From positions 1 to 33,917 of the forward strand of contig JABMOK010000145.1 of NCBI GenBank assembly GCA_013204155.1: a stretch of 33,917 nt of DNA. Direction: 5' to 3'. This stretch comes from Pseudohongiella sp. (GTDB lineage Bacteria; Pseudomonadota; Gammaproteobacteria; Pseudomonadales; Pseudohongiellaceae). Below, piece by piece: positions 8,829-16,800 of this stretch. The notes below the pieces were generated by a model. That model did no database searches. It was not told where the DNA came from and saw only the letters and a list, made by a program, of their open reading frames with translations. The position numbers were made by a program, and so were the translations under genes. Every line of letters starts with the position of its first letter. The stretch's first letter is position 1.

Positions 8829-9903
8829 AAGGAATCTCAACCGTCACCGTTAGTCCGCCGGACTCGGCATTGTAAAAATTTAATGTATGCTCGTCTCCAT
8901 ATATTTGCTGCAGACGATTCCTGATATTACTGATACCCACACCCTGAGACAGAATGAGCATATCACTCTGCCCTTCTGATTCGGGGATGCCTGGCCCATC
9001 ATCCGAAACTTCTAACCGCAGCCGACCCTTTGCGACACGAGCAATAATACTTATGGTTCCATAAGATTCTGCTTTTGAAATCGCATACTTAATGGAGTTT
9101 TCAATAAGTGGTTGCAACAACATGGTAGGCACCAATGCCTGCTCCGCCTGCTTTTCAATATCTATTTTCAAGCGCAGGCGTTCTGCGAAGCGGACTTTTT
9201 CGATATCGAGATAAAGTTTGGAAGTTTCCAGCTCGTGAGTCAGGCTGACTTTGTCCAGCGGAGAATGGTCCAGGGAATAACGCAGGAACTTGCTCAGCTT
9301 GGTGAGCATTTCGTTGGCTTTTTCATTGGCCTCAGATAACACCAGCGTGGAAATGGCGTTCAGGGTATTGAACAAAAAATGTGGATTCAGCTGATAGCGT
9401 AACATCAGCAGCTGGGCCTCATGGGCCAGCGCTTCCGAGCGTAGACTCTTTTCTTTTTCCGCCTGGAATAATTGATAATACTTGATGATGAAGTATAAAC
9501 CGCTCCAGAGCAGCATTAGCGGAAACGAATTTCTATAAAACCCATCGAACAAATCCTCAGCACCGGCATAGTTGAGGCTCATGAATTCACCGAACGGCAG
9601 CAGTGCAAGGTGATTCTGCAGCGGCTGCCAAATTAACGCCGCCGCCAATGAGCCGAACCAGGTAACGAGAAATCGAACAATAAAACCCCGCTCCCACACC
9701 AATTGATACAGGGAGCGTAAGCCGGTTGTTATTATCACGGCGGCGATGGCACTTAGCGCCGACACCAGAGCACGAGGAAAAAGGTACTCCGCTGGGACAA
9801 AAATCAGATCACGTAGCACCAGCATCAAAACCCAGACAGACCAGCCAAGGAGCTGGAATATCCAGAATTGCTTACTTCTTATTAGTGCCAGTGTATTGGT
9901 CAT
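8815..9903 (-). CDS. LytS/AlgZ-type membrane sensor histidine kinase
   Basis: 362 aa. Four transmembrane helices occupy residues ~12-140, with little periplasmic sequence. The phospho-acceptor region of the His_kinase family is clear: LMLRYQLNPHFLFNTLNAIS with H175. An ATPase domain follows with the N box LLQPLIENSIKYAI, the G1 box DDGPGIP and the GVGISNIRNRL G2 segment. This is the architecture of AlgZ/FimS and YehU, whose partner is a LytTR regulator, and indeed one follows with a short overlap. The signal sensed is unknown. Upstream is mdh on the same strand with a 224-bp gap, so the pair probably has its own promoter. Confidence 0.93.
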   Translation of the reverse strand: MTNTLALIRSKQFWIFQLLGWSVWVLMLVLRDLIFVPAEYLFPRALVSALSAIAAVIITTGLRSLYQLVWERGFIVRFLVTWFGSLAAALIWQPLQNHLALLPFGEFMSLNYAGAEDLFDGFYRNSFPLMLLWSGLYFIIKYYQLFQAEKEKSLRSEALAHEAQLLMLRYQLNPHFLFNTLNAISTLVLSEANEKANEMLTKLSKFLRYSLDHSPLDKVSLTHELETSKLYLDIEKVRFAERLRLKIDIEKQAEQALVPTMLLQPLIENSIKYAISKAESYGTISIIARVAKGRLRLEVSDDGPGIPESEGQSDMLILSQGVGISNIRNRLQQIYGDEHTLNFYNAESGGLTVTVEIPYDTK

Positions 9904-10127
9904 AGAACATCGAGTGCGAATCGATCAAGGAACTGATCGACCTGCGTCTGCAGCAATTGTCTAAACGGGTGCGAATCAAGTGCCAGTATAGAGCACTTCG
10001 AGTGATTGCCGGCGCTTATCACCTCTTATCACCTCTTCTTGCAGGCATTCCAACGCGCCAAGCGCGTCGGTCAGGCGATCTTTCGCCGCCTTGTTAGGGG
10101 TTCAAGCGTTATAGAGGGTCGCCCAGA

Positions 10128-11105
10128 CTATGGCAATAAGCTCGCCACCGCGTCGCGCTCTTCTCTTAGCTCTTGCTCAGACTTATCCATGAGTTGCTGA
10201 CTAGTCTCGCTGATCTCAAGTCCTTGCACGATTGAGTAAGCTCCATTGGCACAGACTACCGGATAGGAATAGATTAATCCTTGATCAACGCCATAGCTGC
10301 CGTCACTGTGAATCCCCATGCTCACGGTCTTGCCTGCTGTGCCCAAGGCCCAGTCGCGCATGTGTTCGATGGCCGCATTGGCCGCAGATGCCGCACTGGA
10401 CAGACCTCGTGCCTTGATAATCGCGGCGCCGCGCTGTTGAACCGTTGGAATAAATTCATCAAGTATCCAGGACTCATCAACCAGTTCGGTCGCTCTTTGG
10501 CCGGCTACGGAACAATGATTAATATCAGGATATTGCGTCGCCGAATGATTTCCCCAGATGATAACGCCATCAACCTCAGTATTATGCTTGCCGGTCTTGT
10601 TAGCCAGCTGAGCAATGGCGCGATTGTGATCGAGGCGAGTCATGGCGGTGAATTGCCCTGGTTGCAGATCGGGCGCATTGCGATAAGCGATTAAGGCATT
10701 GGTATTTGCCGGATTTCCGACTACCAGCACCTTCACAGCCGCGCTGGCGTTGTCATTTATCGCCTTGCCCTGAGCTGAAAATATTTGTGCATTGGCTTCC
10801 AGCAAGTCCTTGCGCTCCATCCCTGGGCCACGGGGCCGGGCACCGACTAACAGGCAATAATCTGCCTCTTTAAAGGCGATATCGGGATCATCTGTCTGCA
10901 CAATTCCTGCCACTAAAGGGAAGGCACAGTCTTCAATTTCCATCACTGTTCCCGCCAAGGCGCCCAGAGCCGGGGTGATTTCCAGCAACTGCAGGATAAT
11001 TGGCTGGTCCTGGCCCAGCATTTCTCCCGCCGCAATTCTGAATAACAGTGAATAACTGATTTGTCCTGCTGCTCCGGTCACAGCAACTCGCACAGGTGCT
11101 TTCAT
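10128..11105 (-). CDS. mdh: Malate dehydrogenase (NAD-dependent)
   Basis: 325 aa from ATG 11105 (a TTG at 11117 is in frame but its ribosome binding site would touch the codon). Interconverts malate and oxaloacetate in the TCA cycle. The NAD fold opens with [11 protein letters not shown]; then [14 protein letters not shown] (mobile loop with substrate-binding Arg pair), [18 protein letters not shown] (catalytic Asp159) and [13 protein letters not shown] (catalytic His187). The GxxGQI start and length fit the cytosolic-type MDH used by Pseudomonas/Burkholderia relatives, not the E. coli mitochondrial-type. Monocistronic by spacing: 234 bp from queA upstream and 224 bp to the kinase gene downstream. 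Confidence 0.96.
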   Translation of the reverse strand: MKAPVRVAVTGAAGQISYSLLFRIAAGEMLGQDQPIILQLLEITPALGALAGTVMEIEDCAFPLVAGIVQTDDPDIAFKEADYCLLVGARPRGPGMERKDLLEANAQIFSAQGKAINDNASAAVKVLVVGNPANTNALIAYRNAPDLQPGQFTAMTRLDHNRAIAQLANKTGKHNTEVDGVIIWGNHSATQYPDINHCSVAGQRATELVDESWILDEFIPTVQQRGAAIIKARGLSSAASAANAAIEHMRDWALGTAGKTVSMGIHSDGSYGVDQGLIYSYPVVCANGAYSIVQGLEISETSQQLMDKSEQELREERDAVASLLP

Positions 11106-11260
11106 TTTGTAATCCAATCCTTATATCCTGCCAGCCGATACGGTTTCAGGAATAGTTTAAGTTCAATTTGTCAGGGCCGCGCAGTATAACAGATTATGCT
11201 TAAAAACCAGAGATTATAGACAGTCGAAGGCAAGGTTGGGGAGGTAGTGTACTCTCGACC

Positions 11261-11317
11261 TTCTCTAACCAAGGCGACATTCTCTAACCAAGGCGACCTT
11301 TTCTGACCAAGGCGTCT
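11261..11317. repeat. 19-bp tandem repeat, three copies
   Basis: Units TTCTCTAACCAAGGCGACA, TTCTCTAACCAAGGCGACC and a diverged TTTTCTGACCAAGGCGTCT lie head to tail in the queA-mdh intergenic region, 23 bp past the queA stop. No hairpin or regulator site is recognised. It reads as a small minisatellite. Confidence 0.9.
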
Positions 11318-11339
11318 CTGCCAGGAATTAATTGCAGAA

Positions 11340-12401
11340 TTACACTTTGTGCAAAGAATGATAAATAAACATGGCATCACCATAGCTAAAAAAACGATAG
11401 CCCTGGCTGATCGCCGTATTATAGGCACCAAGTAACATGTCTCTTTCACTAAATGCGCTTACCAGCATGAGTAAAGTTGACTCTGGCAGATGGAAATTGG
11501 TAATCATCGCGTCGACAATTTGAAACTCATAGCCCGGATAAATAAAAATATCGGTTTCGCCGTGGAACGGATGTAACTGTTTGTCGATGGCGGCACTCTC
11601 CAGGCTGCGAACCGTAGTGGTACCGATCGCAATCACCCGCCCGCCTCTTTGCTTACAGGCATTCACTTTTTCGCAAACTGAGTCGCTTACTTCAATGAGC
11701 TCTTTGTGCATTCGATGATCAAGAATATTATCGACCCGCACCGGCTGAAAGGTTCCAGCACCCACATGAAGTGTCAAAAAAGCAGAGTCAATTCCTCTTT
11801 CCTTCATAGCCTCAAACATCGGCTGATCGAAATGCAGGCCCGCCGTAGGCGCCGCCACCGCCCCTTCTTTCTCCGCATAAACTGTCTGATAACGCGCCGC
11901 ATCCAATATTTGATCGTCGCGTTTTATATAAGGCGGAAGTGGCATATGGCCATGGCGAGACAGCAGCTCGGGTAAATTAACATCGCTTGCGAAACGCATC
12001 ATGTAAAACCCGTCTTCCACATTCAGTATCTCGGCGCTGGCAGAGGGCGAGGAGTCATCTGCTTCATCGCCTGCAAAAAGCAGTATTCCACCGGGCTTCG
12101 GGGATTTACTCGCCCGTATTTGCGCGAGCACGCAATTATCTTTCATCACCCGCTCAAGCAGTATCTCCACCTTGCCACCGGACTGCTTGCGCCCGTACAG
12201 CCGTGCCGGGATAACCCGGGTATTGTTAAATACCAGAAGATCATCCTGGTTCACAAAATCGAGAAACTGGCTAAATTGCTTGTGCTGTATGTTGCCTGTG
12301 CTCGCGTCGAGACAGAGCAGCCGACTCTGACTGCGCTGCTCCGTGGGAAAATGCGCAATCAACTCTTCGGGTAATTGGTAGCTAAAGTCACTAAGTTGCA
12401 T
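11340..12401 (-). CDS. queA: tRNA preQ1(34) S-adenosylmethionine ribosyltransferase-isomerase
   Basis: 353 aa, full length for QueA. Transfers and isomerises the ribosyl group of SAM onto preQ1 in tRNA, giving epoxyqueuosine, late in queuosine synthesis. The start [19 protein letters not shown], the central [24 protein letters not shown], and [17 protein letters not shown] near the C-terminus are all family hallmarks. Unusually for gammaproteobacteria it is not followed by tgt-yajC-secDF; a short tandem repeat and mdh come next instead. The ribosome binding site is weak. Upstream is the divergent tRNA-Leu gene. Confidence 0.97.
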   Translation of the reverse strand: MQLSDFSYQLPEELIAHFPTEQRSQSRLLCLDASTGNIQHKQFSQFLDFVNQDDLLVFNNTRVIPARLYGRKQSGGKVEILLERVMKDNCVLAQIRASKSPKPGGILLFAGDEADDSSPSASAEILNVEDGFYMMRFASDVNLPELLSRHGHMPLPPYIKRDDQILDAARYQTVYAEKEGAVAAPTAGLHFDQPMFEAMKERGIDSAFLTLHVGAGTFQPVRVDNILDHRMHKELIEVSDSVCEKVNACKQRGGRVIAIGTTTVRSLESAAIDKQLHPFHGETDIFIYPGYEFQIVDAMITNFHLPESTLLMLVSAFSERDMLLGAYNTAISQGYRFFSYGDAMFIYHSLHKV

Positions 12402-12540
12402 GGGTTTGTTCTGTGCTCATCTGTCTTGCCCTGGTCCAGGTCACTCGATGGGATCGCAAGCCTAACTAAAAAAGCCAGCCGGTGGAAGCGACATAAACTG
12501 CCAACCAGGGTTCTCGCTCGCCAGCACCGGGATTGATCAA

Positions 12541-12568
12541 TTGCACCAGCAAGCACAACTGCTATAAT
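12541..12568 (+). promoter_or_regulatory. Sigma70-type promoter for tRNA-Leu
   Basis: TTGCAC (12541-12546), 16 bp, then a perfect TATAAT (12563-12568), followed by a GC-rich discriminator (GCCCAGCC) as in stringently controlled stable-RNA promoters. The tRNA starts about 107 bp beyond the expected start site, implying a 5' leader removed by RNase P. The leader shows no ORF of note. Confidence 0.7.
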
Positions 12569-12681
12569 GCCCAGCCGAGCGGGAAGGCAAAAGCATCAGA
12601 TACGGCCTGAATCGGAACTAACAGGGATACGTGAATAGTAGATGGGCCATATTCCCGATTGGCCCGAAGATCGATAGCAAT

Positions 12682-12768
12682 GCCAGTGTGGTGAAATTGG
12701 TAGACACGCCGGATTCAAAATCCGGTTCCTTCACGGGAGTGGCGGTTCAAGTCCGCCCACTGGTACCA
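12682..12768 (+). tRNA. tRNA-Leu(CAA)
   Basis: 87 nt including encoded CCA. Acceptor arms GCCAGTG and CACTGGT pair (one G-T wobble); the D region reads TGGTGAAATTGGTAGACAC; anticodon stem CCGGA/TCCGG encloses loop TTCAAAA with anticodon CAA (codon UUG); the long class II variable arm and the GGTTCAAGTCC T arm follow. All features fit a leucine tRNA. Confidence 0.97.
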
Positions 12769-12854
12769 TTATTAGAAGTTTCTGTGGGTAGTTTCTATTC
12801 TGCTAGTCGCTTCGCTAGCTTAGTAGGCAGGAGCTATCTGTTCTGATTACTCTA

Positions 12855-12908
12855 AGTCTGAGATATCTCAGACTCTAAGTGCTTTTACAATTCGATTAAA
12901 TGTAAAAG
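12855..12908. other. Perfect 20-bp palindrome plus adjacent inverted repeat
   Basis: AGTCTGAGATATCTCAGACT (12855-12874) is a perfect palindrome. Eight bases later CTTTTACA (12882-12889) pairs with TGTAAAAG (12901-12908). They lie 87 bp past the tRNA-Leu gene in the 242-bp gap before the convergent PilZ gene. Two stacked hairpins here could end transcription from either side, though no strong U tract follows. A protein-binding site is the alternative. Confidence 0.55.
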
Positions 12909-13010
12909 TCGAATGCATGCCAACTTGCCAATAGCCCTTAACGTAACCGACAGTGAAGCAGGGAGAGATAAGCCATCGGACTCGGCGCCCTAAACTTGGC
13001 ACTCTGGTGT

Positions 13011-13652
13011 TTAGACCATATATAAAGGAAATATGATTTCTTTTAATTCACTCTTTATCTTCGCCTCGACATCCTTAAATATAACTCCCACTCGAGCAAC
13101 CGTATCGTTCTCCACCAGATTAGTTACATTTCCTTTAATTTTAATCATCGCTTCTGATTCGGACTTTTTCAGCTTGAGTTCAATCTCGGTTCCGACGGCT
13201 AGTGACTGATTATAACCCTGCGACGAAGCGGGGAGCGTAAAACAGCAGCCTCCCAAACTTATGTCTACCACGGTTCCAGGACTGTCAACTCCTATAGCTC
13301 TCACATTACAGGCCAAAAAGCATTTGTAACGATTCTCGGCTCGGAGACTCTGCTCAACAACCGACTTGGGATAATCAATAAACATTAAATGCGCCGGACT
13401 AGTGATCGCGCTTAAAACATGGGTCTTAAACCCATAAGCAACACCTCGGTGCACATATTTCACAACAAATATCTTGCCCGGATTTAGTTTCCCGAGAACA
13501 CCTTCAAGTCCACCCGGAGAGCGTATAATTATATAGTCTTTATGCTCCAGGCCCACAATCTTACTACTGAGCTTCTTTCGCTGCTCATTGATTTCAATAA
13601 AAATAGGGCAACCGAGTTCGATTCTAATACGGTCTTTATCACTAGCACTCAT
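13011..13652 (-). CDS. PilZ-domain c-di-GMP effector, YcgR-like (paralogue A)
   Basis: 213 aa. The N-terminal ~95 residues are a YcgR-N/PilZN-like beta domain (GCPIFIEINEQRKKLSSKIVGLEHKDYIIIRSP). The C-terminal PilZ domain has both c-di-GMP motifs: RxxxR as R104-AEN-R108 and the DxSxxG motif as D130-I-S132-LGG. No enzymatic domain, so it is a binding-only effector; YcgR-type proteins brake flagellar motors or act in exopolysaccharide control. It is the downstream member of a tandem pair with 14102-14752; both ends match that paralogue (IIRSPGG/IIRAPAG, GKLNPGKI, EIIFPL). No flagellar or GGDEF/EAL gene is in view. Each gene has its own 5' region, with the first ~45 bp also similar. Confidence 0.88.
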   Translation of the reverse strand: MSASDKDRIRIELGCPIFIEINEQRKKLSSKIVGLEHKDYIIIRSPGGLEGVLGKLNPGKIFVVKYVHRGVAYGFKTHVLSAITSPAHLMFIDYPKSVVEQSLRAENRYKCFLACNVRAIGVDSPGTVVDISLGGCCFTLPASSQGYNQSLAVGTEIELKLKKSESEAMIKIKGNVTNLVENDTVARVGVIFKDVEAKIKSELKEIIFPLYMV

Positions 13653-14101
13653 ACAATTAATCCAACTTCAATCAGATTTCTACGGAGTGTCATTAGGGTT
13701 CTCTACACACTAGACCAACTCCAATTCTTGTTCGAGAGAATAGCGGCTAACCAGCTACTCAAACGCTGAGACAGAACAATACCCTCCCGCCCAGAAATTA
13801 CAGACGTACTACGACAACTTAGGTGAATTCATGAAGGAGAATTTTACGGCCAAATTCTTTGTGCAGGAAAATTCCTACTAATTTCAAGCCGGTATAGCCC
13901 TTTTCGCTCTCCAGGAGACAACAGCGCATAAGCAGAATTCTACCGTTTTCGACAGCTAATGAATACCAACCTGAGTTGAAAAATCATCGGGAGGCCACGC
14001 GGTGCATTGAGAACAGGATTGCCTCTCTGACCATCTGTTCAGATCCTGCCTTTGCATAGTATCCGTTAAACTTCCCGCTAACAGACTTGGCTGTATCAAG
14101 A

Positions 14102-14752
14102 TTAGATGATAAATAAGGGAAATATGATTTGTTTCAATTGGTCCTTGATATTCTCATCTACTTGCTTAAACGCTATACCCAGATGAGCAGACATATTGTT
14201 CTCGAGAATAGTGCTGATAGAGCCTTTAATTGAAATCGTTTCGTCTGATTCGGGCTTATCCAGCTTGATTTCCAGCTCAGTGCCCAGCGTCATTAAGTGG
14301 GGCACATCTCGCTGTTCTGCCATGAGTATCGAGCAGCAGCAACCTCTCATGCTTATGTCTATTATTGTTCCCGCGGATTCAAAATCATCGGTTTTTAAAC
14401 TGCAACTCAAATAGCAATTATAACGTGTCTCAACTCGGAGACTCTGCTCAGCAATCAACTGAGGATAGGCAATATATAATAAATCGGACGGATTATTTGT
14501 CGTGGTTAAAACATGGGAATGAAACCCATAAGCAATACCCTGATAGGCATATTTCACAACCAGTATTTTACCCGGGTTCAATTTGCCAATTACACTTCTA
14601 GGTCCGGCTGGAGCCCGTATAATTATATAGTCTTTATGCTCGAATCCCACGACCCTGCTTTTAAGTTTCTCGCCTACTTCTGTGATTTCAATATAGATGG
14701 GGCAACCGACTTCAATATTGATGCGCTCCTTATCCTTATCCTTTTCACTCAT
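14102..14752 (-). CDS. PilZ-domain c-di-GMP effector, YcgR-like (paralogue B)
   Basis: 216 aa, close paralogue of 13011-13652 over its full length. N-terminal YcgR-N-like domain (GCPIYIEITEVGEKLKSRVVGFEHKDYIIIRAP), then PilZ with R106-VET-R110 and D132-I-S134-MRG. Both c-di-GMP motifs are intact, but residues between them differ much more than the frame of the protein (GTIIDISMRGCCCSILMAEQ against GTVVDISLGGCCFTLPASSQ), suggesting divergent partner surfaces. The 449-bp gap to paralogue A contains no ORF I can support. A tRNA-Leu gene and a decayed tRNA-Leu-like fragment flank the pair. Start ATG at 14752 is the analogue of paralogue A's start; the ribosome binding site is poor in both. Confidence 0.88.
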   Translation of the reverse strand: MSEKDKDKERINIEVGCPIYIEITEVGEKLKSRVVGFEHKDYIIIRAPAGPRSVIGKLNPGKILVVKYAYQGIAYGFHSHVLTTTNNPSDLLYIAYPQLIAEQSLRVETRYNCYLSCSLKTDDFESAGTIIDISMRGCCCSILMAEQRDVPHLMTLGTELEIKLDKPESDETISIKGSISTILENNMSAHLGIAFKQVDENIKDQLKQIIFPLFII

Positions 14753-14919
14753 ACAATAAGCCCAACTTTTAGCAGGTTTTTAATGGAGGTTGATTCCGTA
14801 TTTCTCAAGAGTAAATTGAACAGTACGCTGCAGCAAGTTAGTCAGCGGAGGGATACTGGCAAATTAGCTACCATAATTCAAGCGATATGCCTGCATGGTT
14901 GCACTCAGGCCGCTAATTT

Positions 14920-14997
14920 TGAGAAAGAATTAGAGGTGTTCCTGGTTAAAATCCGATTCCTTCACGCCGTGGTGCTTCATAATCGCACTGCTAGCCA
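14920..14997 (+). pseudogene. Decayed tRNA-Leu-like fragment
   Basis: 14948-14997 aligns with the 3' half of tRNA-Leu(CAA) at 12682: AAAATCCG, TTCCTTCACG, TGG, TTCA and CACTG occur in the same order with close spacing, ending in CCA. Upstream, TTGAGAAAGAATTAGAGGTG weakly echoes the D-arm TGGTGAAATTGGTAGACAC. The anticodon loop and variable arm no longer fold. Same strand as the intact gene and 2.2 kb away. It is a tRNA relic, not a working gene. Confidence 0.55.
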
Positions 14998-15114
14998 ATC
15001 GATCAATCAGCAACTTTAGCGAAAAATAGACAAAATCCCGCCACTACTGCAGCCAGAAATGAAAATGCCGATAAAGGTTTTGGGAGCGTGCCAAGCGCAA
15101 TAGCTCTTGAGGCG

Positions 15115-15237
15115 ATGTCGAGGGGAAATAGAAAAACAGGCTCGAGCGAAAATACCCGAGTGCAGTTTTCTGAACCGGATTGTCTGAAACAGGGTTGTCT
15201 GAAACAGAGTAATCTGAAACAGGCTTGCCCAAATTGA
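15115..15237 (+). CDS. Possible 40-aa ORF ending in pentapeptide-like repeats
   Basis: ATG 15115 to TGA 15237. The C-terminal half is made by a 15-bp direct repeat (15181-15225) coding CLKQG-CLKQS-NLKQA, which has the five-residue, central-Leu pattern of pentapeptide repeats but is far too short for that fold. A GAGG lies only a few bases before the ATG. The repeat is certain; whether the ORF is translated is doubtful. It ends 28 bp before a better-supported small gene. Confidence 0.25.
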   Translation: MSRGNRKTGSSENTRVQFSEPDCLKQGCLKQSNLKQACPN

Positions 15238-15265
15238 GATTGTCCAAAATAGAGAGGAACAGCAA

Positions 15266-15421
15266 ATGAGCTTTGTCGAAGAAAACAACGATAATAGAGA
15301 AAATAAGCCACCACTCTTCTTTGGGTTCGAATTAGGCAATGGTGTTGTCTATGTCGTGGTTGCAATTCTCGCGCTGATTTTTGTCCGCCAGATGGCGGGC
15401 GTATTGCAGGCGCTGAATTAG
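15266..15421 (+). CDS. Small single-helix membrane protein, 51 aa
   Basis: ATG 15266 to TAG 15421. AGAGGAA at 15252-15258 gives a good ribosome binding site at normal spacing. The product has an acidic/polar start (MSFVEENNDNRENKPP), then FFGFELGNGVVYVVVAILALIFVRQMAGVLQALN with one clear transmembrane helix at about residues 27-40. The ending with Arg after the helix suggests N-out topology. I do not recognise the family. It lies between the tRNA-Leu relic and the LeuB-like gene, all on the plus strand, with 225 bp to the latter. The combination of ribosome binding site and clean helix makes a real gene likely. Confidence 0.6.
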   Translation: MSFVEENNDNRENKPPLFFGFELGNGVVYVVVAILALIFVRQMAGVLQALN

Positions 15422-15646
15422 TATTTGTAACGGCAATCGGGCTACTGCTGCTTCATTGCAAGCCGCTTTGTAGTACTATTCAAGACACGGCCTCGCATAA
15501 TCCACCTGCTTAATGGCTTGTCCCTAAAAAGCAGCACGTGGTAAATTACGCGCCTCATTTTATAAACACCCGCTAAGTAGTCATCTAATATCCACTCCTA
15601 TTAGTGATATTTATTCGGCGTGACTCCGACACAGCAAGGAAACAAC

Positions 15647-16759
15647 ATGACCGCATATAAAATTGCTCTATTAGACGGAGATGGAATTGGCCCGGAAATA
15701 ATGGCCGAAGCCGTCAAGGTTCTGGAATTGGTTTCATCCCGCAACGCTATCGAATTTGAACTTGAGCATGGCGCTTTCGGCGCTAATGCCTATTTTGATC
15801 ACGGTCACTCCTTCCCCGAAGCCACCAAGCAGCTTTGCGATGAAGCGGATGCCATTTTGAAGGGGCCAATCGGTCTTAGCCATGAAGAATCTAAAAAAAT
15901 TCCGGTGGACATGCAACCGGAACGAGGCGCCCTATTGCCCATGCGCCGCCGCTACAACACTTTCGCTAACTTCAGGCCTGTCTATCTGCCTAAGTCACTA
16001 GCCCACTTCTCTCCTTTAAAGCCGGAGATCATTGGCGATGGTATCGACTTCATTATTATTCGAGAGTTAGTAGGCGGGCTCTACTTTGGCAAGAAAGAAA
16101 CGGGGGTTAATGCGCAAGGCCGAAGATATGTGATTGAGAGCCTTGAATATGACGAAGATCAGATTGCACGAATTGCAAAAGTAGCCTTCGATACAGCACT
16201 CAAGCGCAAGAAAGTGCTGCACAATATTCACAAATCCAATGTTCTTAAGTCGAGTGTGCTTTGGAATGAAGTGGTGGGAGAGGTGGGAGAAGATTACCCC
16301 GAAGTCGAAGTTAAGCACATACTGGTCGATGCCGCTGCGACCTATCTATGTCTCAATCCAGGTCAGTTCGATGTGATGGTCATGGAAAATATGTTTGGCG
16401 ACATTCTTAGTGATCAGGCCGGAGGCATCCTCGGATCATTGGGATTAATGCCCTCCGCCTGCATTGGTCCAGATAAAGCCTATTATGAGCCCTCTCATGG
16501 TTCTGCGCCGGATATTGCCGGTCAAAATATCGCTAATCCCTATTCCATGATCGGTTCGGTCGCCATGATGCTGGAAATGAGTTTTGGCATGGAACAGGAA
16601 GCGAAAAATGTCTGGCACGCGATGCAGAGTGTTTTCGCCCAGGGTAATTCCACCTCGGATCTATCCAAACCCGGCAAGGGTATAAAGATGATCAGCACCC
16701 AGGCTTTTGGTGATTTAGTCGTAGAGGAGTTAGCTAAGACCCCTGTTGCCGGAGCTTAG
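15647..16759 (+). CDS. Isopropylmalate/isocitrate dehydrogenase family protein, LeuB-like
   Basis: 370 aa from ATG 15647, which follows AAGGAAAC; a GTG at 15620 is in frame but lacks a site. A beta-decarboxylating dehydrogenase: LLDGDGIGPEIM start, PERGALLPMRRRYNTFANFRP (substrate Args), IIIRELVGGLYFG, HKSNVL (catalytic Lys), LVDAAATYL and ENMFGDILSDQAGG (metal Asps), EPSHGSAPDIAGQNIANP (NAD site). Differences from standard LeuB: GAVGGP is replaced by KGPIGLSHEESKK, VDKANVL by IHKSNVL and VDNAAM by VDAAAT. Catalytic residues are kept, so it should be active, but the substrate may be 3-isopropylmalate or a methylmalate homologue. Convergent, 41 bp away, is a LeuA/citramalate-synthase-like gene. 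Confidence 0.85.
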   Translation: MTAYKIALLDGDGIGPEIMAEAVKVLELVSSRNAIEFELEHGAFGANAYFDHGHSFPEATKQLCDEADAILKGPIGLSHEESKKIPVDMQPERGALLPMRRRYNTFANFRPVYLPKSLAHFSPLKPEIIGDGIDFIIIRELVGGLYFGKKETGVNAQGRRYVIESLEYDEDQIARIAKVAFDTALKRKKVLHNIHKSNVLKSSVLWNEVVGEVGEDYPEVEVKHILVDAAATYLCLNPGQFDVMVMENMFGDILSDQAGGILGSLGLMPSACIGPDKAYYEPSHGSAPDIAGQNIANPYSMIGSVAMMLEMSFGMEQEAKNVWHAMQSVFAQGNSTSDLSKPGKGIKMISTQAFGDLVVEELAKTPVAGA

Positions 16760-16777
16760 CGCTCCGAAATCAGGGGT
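16739..16777. terminator. Bidirectional hairpin between convergent genes
   Basis: ACCCCTG (16739-16745) pairs with CAGGGGT (16771-16777), and inside it CGGAGC (16750-16755) pairs with GCTCCG (16761-16766) around loop TTAGC. The stem includes the LeuB-like stop codon. T runs on both sides are short, so strength is uncertain, but position between convergent stops fits a shared terminator. Confidence 0.55.
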
Positions 16778-16800
16778 TTGATAGTAGAACCTGGCGCCGC

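Noticed and set aside
10017-10036. TTATCACCTC twice in tandem
   Set aside because: Only two 10-bp copies in a 224-bp gap with nothing else; likely chance or slippage.
13653-14101. 449-bp gap between the PilZ genes as a possible third PilZ relic
   Set aside because: Only the first ~45 bp resemble the upstream region of the other PilZ gene; no PilZ motif is readable in any frame.
14513-15019. 168-aa plus-strand open frame
   Set aside because: Half lies antisense to the second PilZ gene and the rest crosses the tRNA-Leu relic.
15003-15365. Overlapping minus-strand ORFs of 73-120 aa with repeated ILFQT/RQPCF peptides
   Set aside because: The repeats come from the 15-bp DNA repeat; sequence otherwise lacks family features, and a better-supported plus-strand small gene overlaps.
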